Shown here: positions 11,201-22,252 of the stretch, piece by piece
How positions within the stretch are numbered: position 1 is the stretch's first letter
Layout of the letters: each line of letters starts with the position of its first letter
Assembly (NCBI RefSeq): GCF_027172205.1
Contig: NC_070614.1
Coordinates: forward strand, 46,130,001-46,194,000
DNA from: Podarcis raffonei
Lineage: Eukaryota; Chordata; Lepidosauria; Squamata; Lacertidae
Direction: 5' to 3'
Length of the DNA stretch: 64,000 nt
The notes under the pieces: model-generated
Told to the model about the DNA's origin: nothing
The model's input: the letters and a program-made list of their open reading frames with translations, nothing else
The model's database searches: none
Translations under genes and position numbers: made by a program

Positions 11201-14200
11201 AGAAGAGAACTAATTAAAAACAATGTAATTATAAAAAAATGGAGGATTCCTGTGACACCAAAAACAGTTAATGAAGGGTTGTATTGGTTAGTGGGTTTTC
11301 TTTTTTGGCTTCTTATTTTTTTAATATATTATGTGATGTGATGTTCTATTTTTAAGTTATGAACTGCCCTTAGATCTACCAGAGAAGGGCGATATACTAA
11401 TTTAATAAATAAAAATGAATTATTATTATCATCATACATAACTGTGAACTTCTGTCACCATCAACAGGCAAAGTTTTATTCAGTGATATAGTTTCAGGTA
11501 TAAAGAAATAAATACAGATATATAAATGCAGAGAGGCATGGTGCAGAAGTGCTATCAAAGGGAAATGAAATGCCAAAATCTGCAGGGAATGTAAATCACA
11601 TACTTAATGTAGAGATACCAAATCACTCATAAGACAAATAAGTTCATTCTGCTAGGGTGCTTTGTACTGAAAGTGCAGAGGAAAGACCAAGAAAAGAGCA
11701 GGTGTGTCAAAGATACACTGCAGATCACAAATACAATTGCTCTACTCTATCATAACTCAGATTTTGGCTGAATGTGTTTTTTTGAATAGGAAGAGGACAT
11801 AACGGTCTCATGCATTAAAGTATTTCCCCCTCCCTTTTTATATCTTCCCTATTTACAGTATAACCACAAAGTTCTATCAGAACATCCTGGCCTTGGTGTT
11901 TGCCATAAAAGAGATCAATGACAATCCAAAGATCTTGCCCAATGTCACCCTTGGTTTCCACATCTATGACAGCTATTCTGATGCGAGAATGACCTATCGA
12001 AGCACTTTGGACCTTCTCTTCAAACGGCAAAGATTTGTCCCCAACTACAAATGTGACACTCAGAAAAACCTCATGGCTGTGATTGGGGGACTTACTTCTG
12101 ACACTTCTATCCAAATGGCAGATATCTTAAGTCTCTACAGGGCTCCACAGGTAGAATCAGTGCATAGGGGAATGTGGGGAAGTTGAATCTGACATTCTTT
12201 GATTCAGAAGGAAAAGAGAAATATTAGTGTGCGAAGGAAATATCCAGAATTTCCATTATTTTCAGATAACTAAAAAATATTGAGCCAGGATTTTTCTTCC
12301 ATGACTATTTCAAGTTCCACCTTCAACCATCTGTAGGAAATGTTCTGCTAAATTATCATTTTCTTTTAGCTCACCTATGGCTCATTTGCTTCAGAAGAGA
12401 TTCAATCAAGGCAGACAACTTCTTTTTATAGCATGGTCCCAAAGGAAATCCACCAATATGTAGGGATTATCCACTTACTTCAGTACTTCAGATGGATATG
12501 GGTTGGGCTCTTTGTTTCGAATAATAATAGTGGAGAACATTTCTTGAGGACCCTGGAGCTATTGTTTTCCAACAATGGGATCTGTTCAGCCTTCACAAAA
12601 AGAATCTCACTTCAAGCTCATATGGATAATATGGTAGGAATGTATGATATAATGGGAAGTATTTATAAAGGTCTCACAGATGAAAAGACCACGGCAGTTA
12701 TATTCTATGGAGACTATGGGGCAATTTCATGGCTGAGAACTGTTTTACTTTTCCAATATAATGGAGGTAATCAAAACACATCATTTGGGAAGGTCTGGAT
12801 CATGACAGCCCAGATAGATTTCCTATCAACCGGACTTCAGAGAAACTGGGATTTTCAAGGGTTGCAAGGTGCCCTTTCCTTTACAATTCACTCAAAAGAG
12901 CTTCTACAGTTCAACCATTTCCTTCAGAACATCCAAACACACTGGACCAAAGCAGATGGCTTTTGGAAGGACTTCTGGGAGCAGGCATTTGACTGTTTCT
13001 TTCCAGATCCTGGTATGCCAGTCATGGATGATGGAACGTGTACTGGAGAGGAGAGGCTGGAAAGTCTCCCGGCAGGTGTTTTTGAAATGCACATGACTGG
13101 GCAGAGCTACAGTATCTATAATGCTGCCTGTGCTGTAGCTCATGCATTGCATGCCATTTCCTCATCCAGATCCCTGCACAGAACAGTGACCGCTGGTTAC
13201 AGTGTTGGATTTCCATCTCTGCAGCCTTGGCAGGTAATGTTGCAGAGCCAAATATTCTCATGTCTATGAACTGATTAACAGGAGTAGAACAGGAAATTGC
13301 TATATACAAAATTAGGCCTGTCATCTATCTGTTTCAGCATTGTGTACACTGACAGGCATGGGCTCTCCAGGGTTTGAGACAAGATGAGATTCCGAGTGTT
13401 ACCGGAAGATTCTGGGGATTGAATCTGGGCCCTTTCCATGCAAGCAGCTGCTCCACCCGGGAGCTGCTACCCTTTACTGCCCCTCTTCTTATATGTAAAA
13501 AACCAAACAAACAAACGGAAAAATATTCTGCATCTTAGTCATGGTTGCTGGTTTACATTTCATCTTATAATTTGACCTTGGAGTCTGTTTCGCATGGGAA
13601 CCTCAAATAGTTTGATTCTTCTTCTTCTTTTTAAATAGATCAACTCATTTCTTCAAGGTGTTTCATTTAACAACTCAGCGGGAGAAACGGTATCATTTAA
13701 TGATAAGAGGGAAGTGAGAGGAGGATTTGACATCATGAATCTGGTCACATTCACAAACACGTCTTTCAAGAGAGTGAAAGTTGGATCGGTGGGTCTCAGT
13801 GATAGAGGAGATAAGGAGTTAATCCTCCATGTGGACAAAATTCTATGGCACCAAAGTTTTAACCAGGTATGGATTGGAGTTACCAAACTGCAAAGAGCTT
13901 GCTGGTATGACTAAAGTTACTAAATAACAACACGCATTGTAAGAACAACAATGATGTCTAGTGCATTCAGAAATATGATGCGAAACTGATATGCCAAATC
14001 TCCCTTTTCTCACTTTGAAATCAGTAGTACCTTGAAAGTGCACTAAAAATGAAGCATAAGATTGTCCTGTGGGTGCCATATAGGAAAGCACTTCCACCTT
14101 CAACTCCTCTCATATTTTTGTACAGGTGCTTCCCTCTTCTTTGTGCAATGAACCCTGCCACTCTGGTCATCAGAAGAAAAGGAAGGAAGGGGAAAAGTTT

Positions 14201-16637
14201 TGTTGTTATGATTGTGCTCCATGCCCAGCAGGGAAGATCTCAAACCAGACGGGTAGGTAAAGCTCTTGAATCCTGATGACCAAACAAAGAGACTGATATA
14301 CAGGCGGGGCTTGAGCTGGGCCACTTATATTTAGTGAACATAACAAGATCAGGAGAGGAGGATAAATTCAAAATGCAGAACTGTAGCCATTGGGTTACAC
14401 AAAGGCCATACTCTGGTTTCTCTTCAGATCGTATAAATCTTTCGCCTTTTACAAAATGCAGAACTTCAGCCATTGGGTGACACACAGCTCTTTTTTAAAG
14501 CCAGAACTCTCCGGAACTCAGTTCTGGTACCTCTGAGGTGGGCATCATTGCTGTCAGGGAACTGACATCAGAGGTTAGCGGAGAGGGAAGTCGCTCCAAT
14601 GATGCAGGGGAGGGAACTAGCAAGGAGAGAGAGAGAGCTTCCGCTGGGGAAGGAAACCAAGGTGGCACCAGGAAGAAAGGGGAGGCTGAGAGTACTTCGG
14701 AGGGAAGGCTCCGAGACTCTTCCAGTGAGATCAGTGGGGAGAGCGCAGGACCTCCGCTTGGCACGCCTACTCTGCGCAGAAGGCTTCCGCGCAGAGAAGC
14801 TAGGCGGAGACTTGCTGTCAAGGAATTCTTATGTTGGAAGAAGTTCAGGAAATGCCCACTGACGGATTCTGCCAGTGATTGAGACAGTCACGTTGTAAGG
14901 GGCTGTCAAACCAGGGAAAGGTTTTAGCTATACAACCCGCTTGGAGCAGTTTGGAGTTTTACGCATAAGCAACCCCAATTCCCATTACAATTGCCATACT
15001 AAGAGAATGAGGGAGGTGTTCATGGTGAATTACAACTAATGGTCAGTTATGGAGCAGAGCCCACTTCCCTAAGCAAACTAAGGAATAGTGGAATTAGGGG
15101 TGTGGCAACCCAGTGACAGCTTATGCATTCCCCGAGTAAGCAGGAGCTATGAAAGGGAAAGCTTCAGGCCAGCAAAGGGAAGCATTCGCTCTCCTACAAT
15201 CTGTGGTATTCTATTGAATTTGAAGCCCTGGCTGACCCGGCGTTGGTTTGCAATTGTGTTAGAAGTTTAATTGCTGCTTCACCAGAGGAAGCAAGGGTAC
15301 TCAGGTATAAATCCAACTATGATTGTGGGAGGGAGAAAGACCCAGCAAAGGAGTGGAAGCCCTGATAGGCTAGCAAGTGGTACTTCAAAAGACAGCAACT
15401 GGCAGGCTGCAAGCGAAAGTGAGCAGAGAGAGAGCCCTGCACAAATGAACAAGCCTTAAAGGGGCAGTGCACCAAACCAAAAGGTTTGCTCCTTATGTAG
15501 AACCCCAAAGCTGACCTCCACATCTCATGCCATTTTTAAATGCTACAGTATGTTCACTGCTGGGTGGTGTGCTGTCTCTCATGGCCAATGTGCCACAAAT
15601 GTGCCTCAGCAGCCAGTACTGCTGTGGCAGAACAGCCATAATGTACAATTTATCACAACACATGGTTCATTCAATGGGCTAGGTCAGATGAATTGGAACT
15701 GAATTTCTAGCCAAGCTTTTATTTATGTTTCTCAGATATGGACGTATGTTTTACTTGCCCAGAAGATCAGTATCCAAACCAGAAGAGAAATGGATGCATC
15801 CCCAAAGTTATACATTTTTTGTCCTATGAAGAACCTTTAGGGATCACTTTAGCCTCACTTAGTGTCTTGTGTTCTTTGATTACTGCTTTGGTGTTGGCTA
15901 TTTTTATCCGGCACAAAGATACCCCCATAGTCATCGCCAACAACCGAGATCTCACCTACACTCTCCTGGTCTCCCTCCTGCTCTGCTTCCTCTCCTCTTT
16001 GCTTTTCCTCGGCCAGCCTGGGAAACTGACCTGTCTTCTCCAACAACCTGCTTTCAGCATCATCTTCTCTGTTGCTGTTTCTTGTGTGTTGGCCAAGACC
16101 ATCATTGTTTCTCTAGCATTCATAGCCACAAAGCCAGGATCTAAGATGAAGAAATGGGTGGGAAAGAGACTGGCCCATTCTATTGTCCTTTTAGGTTCCC
16201 TCATTCAAGTTGGTATCTGTACTCTGTGGCTGACAACGTCTCCCCCCTTCCCTGATCTAGACATGAAATCAGTAGCTGAAGAAACCATTGTGCAATGTAA
16301 TGTTGGGTCTGTCACCATGTTCTACGGTGTCTTAGGCTACATGGGACTCTTGGCCCTCACCAGCTTCATTGTGGCCTTCCTGGCCCGCAAGTTACCTGAC
16401 AGTTTTAATGAAGCCCAGTTCATCACCTTCAGTATGTTAGCATTTTGCAGTGTTTGGGTCTCTTTTGTTCCCACCTACCTGAGCACAAGAGGGAAACACA
16501 TGGTGGCTGTGGAGATCTTCTCCATCTTGGCCTCCAGTACTGGGTTACTGGGTTGTATCTTTTCCCCAAAATGCTACATCATTGTGCTGAGGCCTGAACT
16601 GAACAGCAGGGATCAATTAATACGAAGAAAGATTTAA
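10669..16637 (+). CDS. VMN2R: Vomeronasal type-2 receptor (V2R), complete six-exon gene
   Basis: Exons 10669-10880, 11859-12150, 12370-13233, 13639-13866, 14126-14252 and 15736-16637 join in consistent phase to 2625 bp, an open 874-residue protein. All junctions are GT-AG. The start (GCTACCATGG, strong Kozak context) gives a signal peptide ([15 protein letters not shown]). Exons 1-4 encode the Venus-flytrap ligand-binding domain ([63 protein letters not shown]). Exon 5 plus the start of exon 6 give the cysteine-rich NCD3G linker, and exon 6 gives seven helices with the conserved PKCY near the C-terminus. Expected role: pheromone-type chemoreceptor. I see no break, so it is probably functional. 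It sits between TCR V genes on the same strand. Confidence 0.95.
11144..11195 (+). repeat. (TG)n(AG)n microsatellite
   Basis: Compound dinucleotide repeat in V2R intron 1. The rest of that intron (10881-11858) holds a LINE-like 3' end near 11330-11430 ending in AATAA-type repeats, and otherwise nothing recognised. Confidence 0.9.
13380..13482 (-). mobile_element. tRNA-Ala-derived SINE fragment
   Basis: Reverse complement shows a decayed tRNA-Ala-like head (GCTTGCATGGAAAGGGCCCA, then GATTCAATCCCCAGAATCTTC). Lies in V2R intron 3. Confidence 0.5.
14547..14990 (+). other. Copy-2-specific segment with an open frame of unknown origin
   Basis: About 445 bp absent from copy 1. It is GC-rich and Arg/Glu/Ser-rich in one plus-strand frame (including [16 protein letters not shown]). 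ATTGC occurs at both edges and once at the matching point of copy 1, which fits a microhomology deletion in copy 1 or an insertion here. It lies inside V2R intron 5, so it is removed by splicing. I do not recognise a domain; transposon-derived origin is possible. Confidence 0.5.
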
Positions 16638-16992
16638 GAAAGGATTAAGACATCTGTTTTCACTCACAATAGCATTTCTTCTTAAACCGCTTTGAGATTT
16701 TTTTTTTTTGGACAATCAATAAAATTGTATAATTTTTATGAAATCAATAAATACAGACCCTAGTTCCTGTTGGGAAATTAGCTGGAAAAAAATCCTATAA
16801 AATTAGTTATACACTACAGACATAAATCACCTTGAAAGTAGTTTAATGATTAAGATTTTAGTAGGTACAATGTGTGAAGGGGAGTTTTATTTGTTTCTCC
16901 CACAAACAACTTTACACACACAAAGTTTCTTTGGTTTTCTGGGTAAAAAGAATAACTGTTTAATCAACAAAGTAACAAAGTGTGACCTCCAG
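16638..16992 (+). other. V2R 3' UTR / flank
   Basis: Matches 2071-2414. AATAAA signals near 16718 and 16747 probably end the V2R transcript. No other feature seen. Confidence 0.6.
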
Positions 16993-17115
16993 GGGAAGAT
17001 CAGTAGCTCAGAAGCAGAGCATCTGCCTTGCATGCAGAATGTTGCAGCTCCAGGTAGGGCTAGGAAAAGACTCCTATCTAAATCCCAGGAGAGGCTGGTG
17101 CCAGGGAGTGTAGAC
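16993..17115 (+). mobile_element. tRNA-Ala-derived SINE (copy 2)
   Basis: Duplicate of the SINE at 2415-2540, with the same decayed head (AGTAGCTCAG, CTTGCATGC). Confidence 0.6.
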
Positions 17116-17217
17116 AATGCCAAGTCAGTTGGAGCAAGGGTTTGGCAATGTATAAGGCATTTCTATTGGGTTTAGGCTATTTGGAGAACCTTCCAAAATA
17201 AGTTATGCAGCCTCCCA

Positions 17218-17231
17218 CCACTAGATGGCAG
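17218..17231 (+). promoter_or_regulatory. CTCF-like motif upstream of V2
   Basis: CCACTAGATGGCAG, identical to the V1 site, 182 bp before the V2 leader ATG. Confidence 0.55.
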
Positions 17232-17399
17232 TAAAGGTTCTTCCATTCTTAGAAGAAAGCAGCCATTTACTGGCTGAGGTTTCTCTGACTCTGGTATGAC
17301 AACCACTAAGGGCTGCAGAAGTTACTGAGCTTTGGAAGGAGCACACTTGGGTGTTTGTCTGCATTATTAAATTGGAGGGAGATGCCCATGGGCTCCAGG

Positions 17400-18251
17400 A
17401 TGGACTCAATAACTTGGCTAACTCGGTGGAGGCATCTCTTTGGACTACTCGTCCTATATCAGTGGACTATTGGTAAGGAAACTTAGCTTATGAAACAGAT
17501 ACATAAATAAGCAAAGTGGGAAACAATTAAATATGAAGCCTGCTGTGTAGGAGGCTTTAGTTCAGGGTTTCAGCCAGCTAGTCGTGACCCTTTCTGTAGT
17601 ACTTTCTTACACTCATTCTCTCCCCTATTTTTCCATCCTTCCTGAGAGAGAACAGAACTCCTTGTGCACTGCTCATATTTTAAGAACATGGGTCTGGGAG
17701 GGTGGCTAGGTCTTTGTGTGAAAATTTCAGATTTAAAAACACAGTTTTAAAAAAGTGAAGAATGGGCAGAGGAAGGAAAATTGTGTTTCAATTTTTTCCA
17801 TCCATTCCCTTCCTTTATACCCTGTGCAGTAGTGCTTTAATTCATGTACTGCAGTTTTGACATTATTTCTTGACTTCCTTCTACCAATTGCTGAATGAAA
17901 ACTGACTGTGTACATTAAGGGAAACCTTTAGCATCCTTTTAATACCTTCTTCAATATCCTGCAGTCTGCGGCTCTGATTCCCAGGTGACCCAGAGTCCTG
18001 TATCAGAAAACGTCCAGGAAGGGGGACTGTTTGCCATCACCTGCAGCAACCCCAATGAATATCGCATCCATTTTTGGTACCGTCAGCAGCCTGGAAGAGC
18101 ACCGACCCTCCTCTTGTATATAGCATCCCAAGAAAAGAACGAAACCAAAGGACGTTTCACAGCAGAGTACTTGGAGAAGGGAAAGAAAAGTCGCCTGCAT
18201 CTCTCTGGTGCAAAGATTCAAGATTCAGGCACTTACTTTTGTGGCGTAGAG
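17400..18251 (+). CDS. TRAV: TCR V gene V2 (TRAV-like), twin of V1
   Basis: Leader exon 17400-17472 (73 bp, phase 1, GTAAGG donor) and V exon 17965-18251 (287 bp, GCAG acceptor), both the same length as in V1. AITCSN, FWYRQQPG and DSGTYFCGVE carry the canonical Cys, Trp and Cys. Differences from V1 are a few residues, mainly at the start of the V domain (V1 has FSQNIQ, V2 has VSENVQ) and around CDR1 (YSTHF against YRIHF). It arose with the 14-kb duplication. Open frame and good RSS heptamer, so probably functional. Confidence 0.93.
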
Positions 18252-18290
18252 CACAGTGGTGCTGGAAGGGAGAGACTCATGACTATAAGT
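18252..18290 (+). other. 23-RSS of V2
   Basis: CACAGTG heptamer, 23-bp spacer, nonamer ACTATAAGT (5/9). Weaker nonamer than in V1. Confidence 0.85.
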
Positions 18291-18424
18291 TCAGGTCTTC
18301 TTCAGCTCTGATGTTCACCTTTACTCTGTGATACTCTGCTGCTGAAAACGTTCCCCTACAAATGTTCATAAAGCCCAATATTAAAGAACTTACCAAGTCT
18401 CTCTCTCTATTACACACGCACATG

Positions 18425-18456
18425 TACACACACACACACACACACACACAGACATG

Positions 18457-18497
<41 letters not shown>
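18425..18497 (+). repeat. (CA)n(GA)n microsatellite (copy 2)
   Basis: Counterpart of 3853-3915, longer in the GA part. Confidence 0.95.
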
Positions 18498-18500
<3 letters not shown>

Positions 18501-18552
18501 AATTTGTGTTAGGGAAATATGAATCTTTCAGTTTGGTTTCCCTTGTTTCCCA

Positions 18553-19412
18553 TTATTTTGCCTATCTTCTGTTTTCCACATTTTGCCTGTTTTTTCATCC
18601 CCCTCGGAAGAAAAATCCTTCCAAGGATTTTAGTGTAGAGACTAAAATAGTTATATTGTTCCATTAAGTGGTCTTGACGAGAAACTGCTATGCAGAAAGG
18701 AAACAACAGCATACTTGGCGTGATTTAAAGAGAGTGAGAAAGCTATGTTACCAATAAGGAAACATTTAGAGACATCAGGAGTCAGGGAAGGCAACAAATC
18801 CTGCTGTAGGAACTCCAAAAATAATTGCGGATTCAGCCCTTTATGCATAGTCAGAGTTGGTGCTGGGTGGGGCTGTCACCCCGGCACAGTTTTTTTGTTT
18901 TGTTTGTTTGTTTGTGGGGGAACCTTCCTCACAAGGCCCTGCCAGCTTCTGGGGCTTGGAGGATGTCGTGGGCTGTTGTGTCCTTCCCACTCGCCCTCCA
19001 GGACACAACAGGTCAGGGCACACACACACACAATTCTCTCTTTCCCCCGCCCCAAATCTAGTGCAGATGCAGACTTTACATTGATAGTTTATGATGTTTC
19101 TATTATTCGTTACTTTGGGATATTACAGCAATTCATAAATTTAATCAAATATTGAAAAAGAAGCTCCCCCCCTCCCCGCTCCAGCTCAGATTCTGAAAGT
19201 GGAGGTACATTCTTTGGGCCAAATTAGAAAATTCCTCCCTTATGCAGATTTCCTTTCAGGCTGCTTGAAAGGAGCAAAATCTGACATCCCTTTGATCCTC
19301 TGAAAGTAGGCGCATAAAACCAAGCCACAAGTTTGTGGTCTGTGTCATAGAAGCTCCGTGTGAGACTGACTTGATGCACACTTATCCATTCTCGCACACA
19401 AATGAAAAGACA
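18553..19412. other. Intergenic DNA 5' of V3
   Basis: Unique sequence with T-runs and a short (CA)n near 19021-19031. No gene seen. A V3 promoter should lie in the last few hundred bases; I found no strong CTCF-like site here. Confidence 0.5.
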
Positions 19413-20093
19413 ATGTTGACTCTTGGAGAAGTGATGGCTGTTTTGTTCCTGGTCCTCTCCGCAGGTACTCTCTCTTGTGAATTGTTTATACCTCTGGATC
19501 TTGGCATGACTTAAAGTCCAGGGCTCAGTTAGGGGCACTTTGCTTACATGAGATGGGCATCAGGATCTTCCCTTTGGTTCCCCAGATGTAAGCAGCTGTC
19601 CATCTTACGCTAATGGTTCTTCAGATTATGTCTATTTCCTTCCTTCCTTCCTTCCTTCCTTCCTTCCTTCCTTCCTTCCCCCCTCTCTCCTCTGCCTCAT
19701 TCCATTTTCCCCCTTCATGAAGTTCTCTCTCCTTTTGTTCAATTCTATTTCTAAAGGATAAGAGAAATGACCTGGCCTCTCCCTGTTATTCTGTCTCTTC
19801 CCTGTGTTTCAGGCCAAGGTCAAGCTGTAACCCAGGACTCCTTTGTGTCGGCTGAGGCAGGAGAGCCCACCCAGCTGAATTGCTCCTATTCGGGATCTCC
19901 AAATACCTTGCAATGGTACAAACAGCACCCGAGTGGACAGATCCAGTTCATGGCCTTGCTCTATAACACCAAGTCCACCACTGAGCCTCATGGCTATTTC
20001 AGTATGAGCCTGAATACAAAGGAGCCAGTCACGTTTTTAACTCTGCACCGCACTCAAGTTGAAGATTCTCTTGTCTACTTCTGCGCAGAGAGT
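19413..20093 (+). CDS. TRAV: TCR V gene V3 (TRAV-like)
   Basis: Leader exon 19413-19464 (MLTLGEVMAVLFLVLSA, phase 1, GTACTC donor) and V exon 19813-20093 after a TTTCAG acceptor (GQGQAVTQDSF). An upstream ATG at 19402 meets a stop after a few codons, so the second ATG is chosen. Cys (QLNCSYS), Trp (QWYKQHPSG) and Cys (DSLVYFCAES) are present. Open frame and RSS. Two decayed relatives follow at 20598-20815 and 20817-21660. The intron contains a (TTCC)n tract at 19638-19678. Confidence 0.92.
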
Positions 20094-20132
20094 CACAGTG
20101 ATGTACAGGCACATCCTGCCAATCACAAAACC
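20094..20132 (+). other. 23-RSS of V3
   Basis: CACAGTG, 23-bp spacer, nonamer CACAAAACC (6/9, AAAACC core kept). Confidence 0.87.
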
Positions 20133-20502
20133 TGCTGTCAAGGGAGCCACAGGGAGAAACAAAGCTTTGCCCTGAATCAAAAGCCTTCTGGATTAGTAAA
20201 ATTTATATTCAGTCTCCTGAAATTTTACACACCACGTCAAACTGATAGATTTTCAGGCAGTTCTCTTAAGAACTGATGTGCCAAATCCAATGTTTATACT
20301 CTCTCTCTCTCTTTTTTTGCCTTTTTCACCATTTTGTAAAACAATTTTGGTGGTTTGTTTAAAAAAAACCCCTCAACTATTTTGTGGTCTTCCTAAAAAA
20401 AGCTGAACAACCTTCGGGTTGTCCTGGTTTTTACTTTTTGAAATATGGTAACCCCATTCAAAAGAATACTTAAATTATTCTGCATGTCATGGACATGACT
20501 TA

Positions 20503-20585
20503 ATAATAATACCTTTATTGTCAATGTACAACCTGTGTACAACCGGTACAACAATGTAGAACCGGTCTGTTGTTGCTGCAGCATC
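20503..20585 (-). mobile_element. L2/Rex1-like LINE 3' end fragment
   Basis: ACCTTTATTGTCAATGTACA resembles the 3' end of the larger LINE at 29268-32060 (ATCTTTATTGTCATTGTCCC). Short and diverged. Confidence 0.45.
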
Positions 20586-20597
20586 TCCGGATGGTGC

Positions 20598-20815
20598 TGA
20601 GAAGTTCACATCTTTAACTCTGCACCACACTCAAGTTGGAGATTCTCTCGTCTACTTCTGCAGTGCTGCGAAGGCACATCCTGCCAGTCACAAAACCTGC
20701 TGTCAAGGGAGTCACAGGGAAAAACAATGTTTTGCACCAAAAGCAACAACAAACCCACAACTTCCAGATTAGCAGAATTCATATTAAGTCTCCTAGGCGC
20801 ATAGGCAAGGCAAAG
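20598..20815 (+). pseudogene. V relic: 3' end of a V3-family gene
   Basis: Matches the last part of the V3 exon (TLHHTQVGDSLVYFC) and its downstream flank, including the CACAAAACC nonamer region. The bases that hold the CACAGTG heptamer in V3 are missing, so it could not recombine. No leader or 5' half remains. Confidence 0.85.
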
Positions 20816-20816
20816 G

Positions 20817-21660
20817 AATGACAGGCTGTTTTGGTCCTGTTCCTCTCCACATGTATTTTCTCTCCTGCAAAGTGTGAATGCCTTTGGATCTCAGCATGGC
20901 TTAAAGTCCAGGGCTCAGTTAGGGACACTTGGATTGAATGGGATGGGCAGCACAATATCTTTATAATAATAATAATTTATTATTTATACCCCGCCCATCT
21001 GGCTGGGCCTCCCCAGCCACTCTGGGCGGCTTCCATAGAAACCAAAAATACAGTAAAATATCACACGTTAAAAACTTCCCTGAACAGGGCTGCCTTAAGA
21101 TGTCTTCTGAATGTCAGGTAGTTGTTTATCCCTTTGACATCTGCTGGAAGGGCATTCCACAGGGCGGGTGCCACTACCGAGAAGGCCCTCTGCCTGGTTC
21201 CCTGTAGCTCTGCTTCTCGCCAGATTCCCTCATCTTTGGATGTGATCAGCCACAGGGATGTACAAACTGCTCATTAGATCAGGTCCATTGCAAAAAATAA
21301 AATAAAATCTTTCTCTCCTTTACATCTCTCTCTCTCTCCCCTCTGCCTCATCCCTTCTTTCCCTCCACTCTCCTTCCAAGGGATAAGAAAAATGACCTGG
21401 CCTCTTACTGATGTTCCTTTTCTCCTTTAGGTGTTTCAGGCCAAAGAGAAGCTATAATCCAGAAGGACACATTTGTTTCTGTCATGGCGCGACACCACAT
21501 CCAGCTGAATTTGCTCCTATACAGGATCTCTGAGTACCCTGCAGTGCTGCACACAGCATCAGAGTGGACAGATCAGTTCATGGCCTCACTTTATAAAAGC
21601 ATGTCCACCATCATGGCATGTCCACCAGGCATGCTGGCTTGCCCCGGCGATTGAGGGAGC
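20817..21660 (+). pseudogene. V3-family pseudogene with leader and damaged V exon
   Basis: 20817-20935 matches the V3 leader and donor flank, but the leader frame and donor are altered. 21431-21660 matches the V3 V exon (REAIIQKDTFVSV, then ASLYKSMST) with frameshifts through the CDR1 region and loss of the core Trp. The 3' end with the second Cys and RSS is missing. An interspersed repeat has inserted in the intron (20962-21235). Confidence 0.83.
20962..21235 (-). mobile_element. LINE 3'-end-like interspersed repeat (unnamed family A)
   Basis: Starts with an AAT-rich tail and TACCCCGCCCATCTGGCTGG, then CCACTCTGGGCGGCTTCC. The same sequence recurs at 33431-33600, 44248-45090 and 60370-60530. 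The AAT tail on the left suggests minus orientation. Family name uncertain. Confidence 0.65.
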
Positions 21661-21888
21661 CGACACCGTGTGAAGTGCTCACATCACTTGCACACACCCC
21701 TCAACATGCTGTGCGTGCACTGAGTGGCTTGTGCGCATGAAGCGAGTACATTGTGTGGCATGCACGAGTGACATGAACATGTTCCACTCCACGCATGCAC
21801 GGCAGGCACACATTCCCATGGAATATTGAAAATTTAAGGGTGGGCCTTAGATGTTGCCCCTGCTTCCAACTCTACAATTCCATGTTTC
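21661..21888. other. Intergenic DNA, nothing recognised
   Basis: GC-rich, CpG-containing stretch before the SINE. No coding potential supported. Confidence 0.5.
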
Positions 21889-21901
21889 TATGACCTGGAA
21901 A

Positions 21902-22252
21902 GGGACGCGGGTGGTGCTGTGGGTTAAACCACAGAGCTTAGGGCTTGCCGATCAGAAGGTCGGCGGTTTGAATCCCCACGACGGGGTGAGTTCCCATTGC
22001 TTGGTCCCTAGCCAACCTAGCAGTTCGAAAGCACATCAGAGTACAAGTAGATAAATAGATACCACTCTGGCGGGAAGGTAAATGGTGTTTCCGTGCGCTG
22101 CTCTGATTTGCCAAAAGCGGCTTAGTCATGCTGGCCACATGACCCAGAAGCTGTACGCCAGCTCCCTCGGCCAGTAAAGCGAGATGAGTGCCGCAACCCC
22201 AGAGTCGTCCATGACTGGACCTAATGGTCAGGGGTCCCTTTACCTTTACCTT
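21902..22252 (+). mobile_element. Sauria-type SINE, full length
   Basis: tRNA-like head (GACGCGGGTGGTGCTGTGGG, then GGTTTGAATCCCCACGACGG), conserved body, and (ACCTTT) tail. Flanked by a 13-bp target-site duplication TATGACCTGGAAA at 21889-21901 and 22253-22265. Confidence 0.92.

Larger units (their letters stand above)
14042..18552 (+). repeat. Tandem segmental duplication, copy 2
   Basis: Counterpart of 1-3972, covering the end of V2R intron 4, exons 5-6, the 3' flank, the SINE, V2 and the dinucleotide repeat. Relative to copy 1 it carries about 85 bp of local tandem repetition near 14378-14463 and about 445 bp of unique sequence at 14547-14990. Confidence 0.93.

Noticed and set aside
14538-14882. 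114-codon frame as a host gene
   Set aside because: Lies in a V2R intron, is absent from the twin copy and shows no recognisable domain or splice signals; kept only as a segment of unknown origin.
19321-19345. CCACAAGTTTGTGG before V3 as a CTCF site
   Set aside because: A small palindrome; lacks the GGCAG/GGGCR core of the motif.
20094-20276. Extended open frames running past the heptamer of V3 and other V genes
   Set aside because: Germline read-through beyond the RSS is not part of the V gene product.
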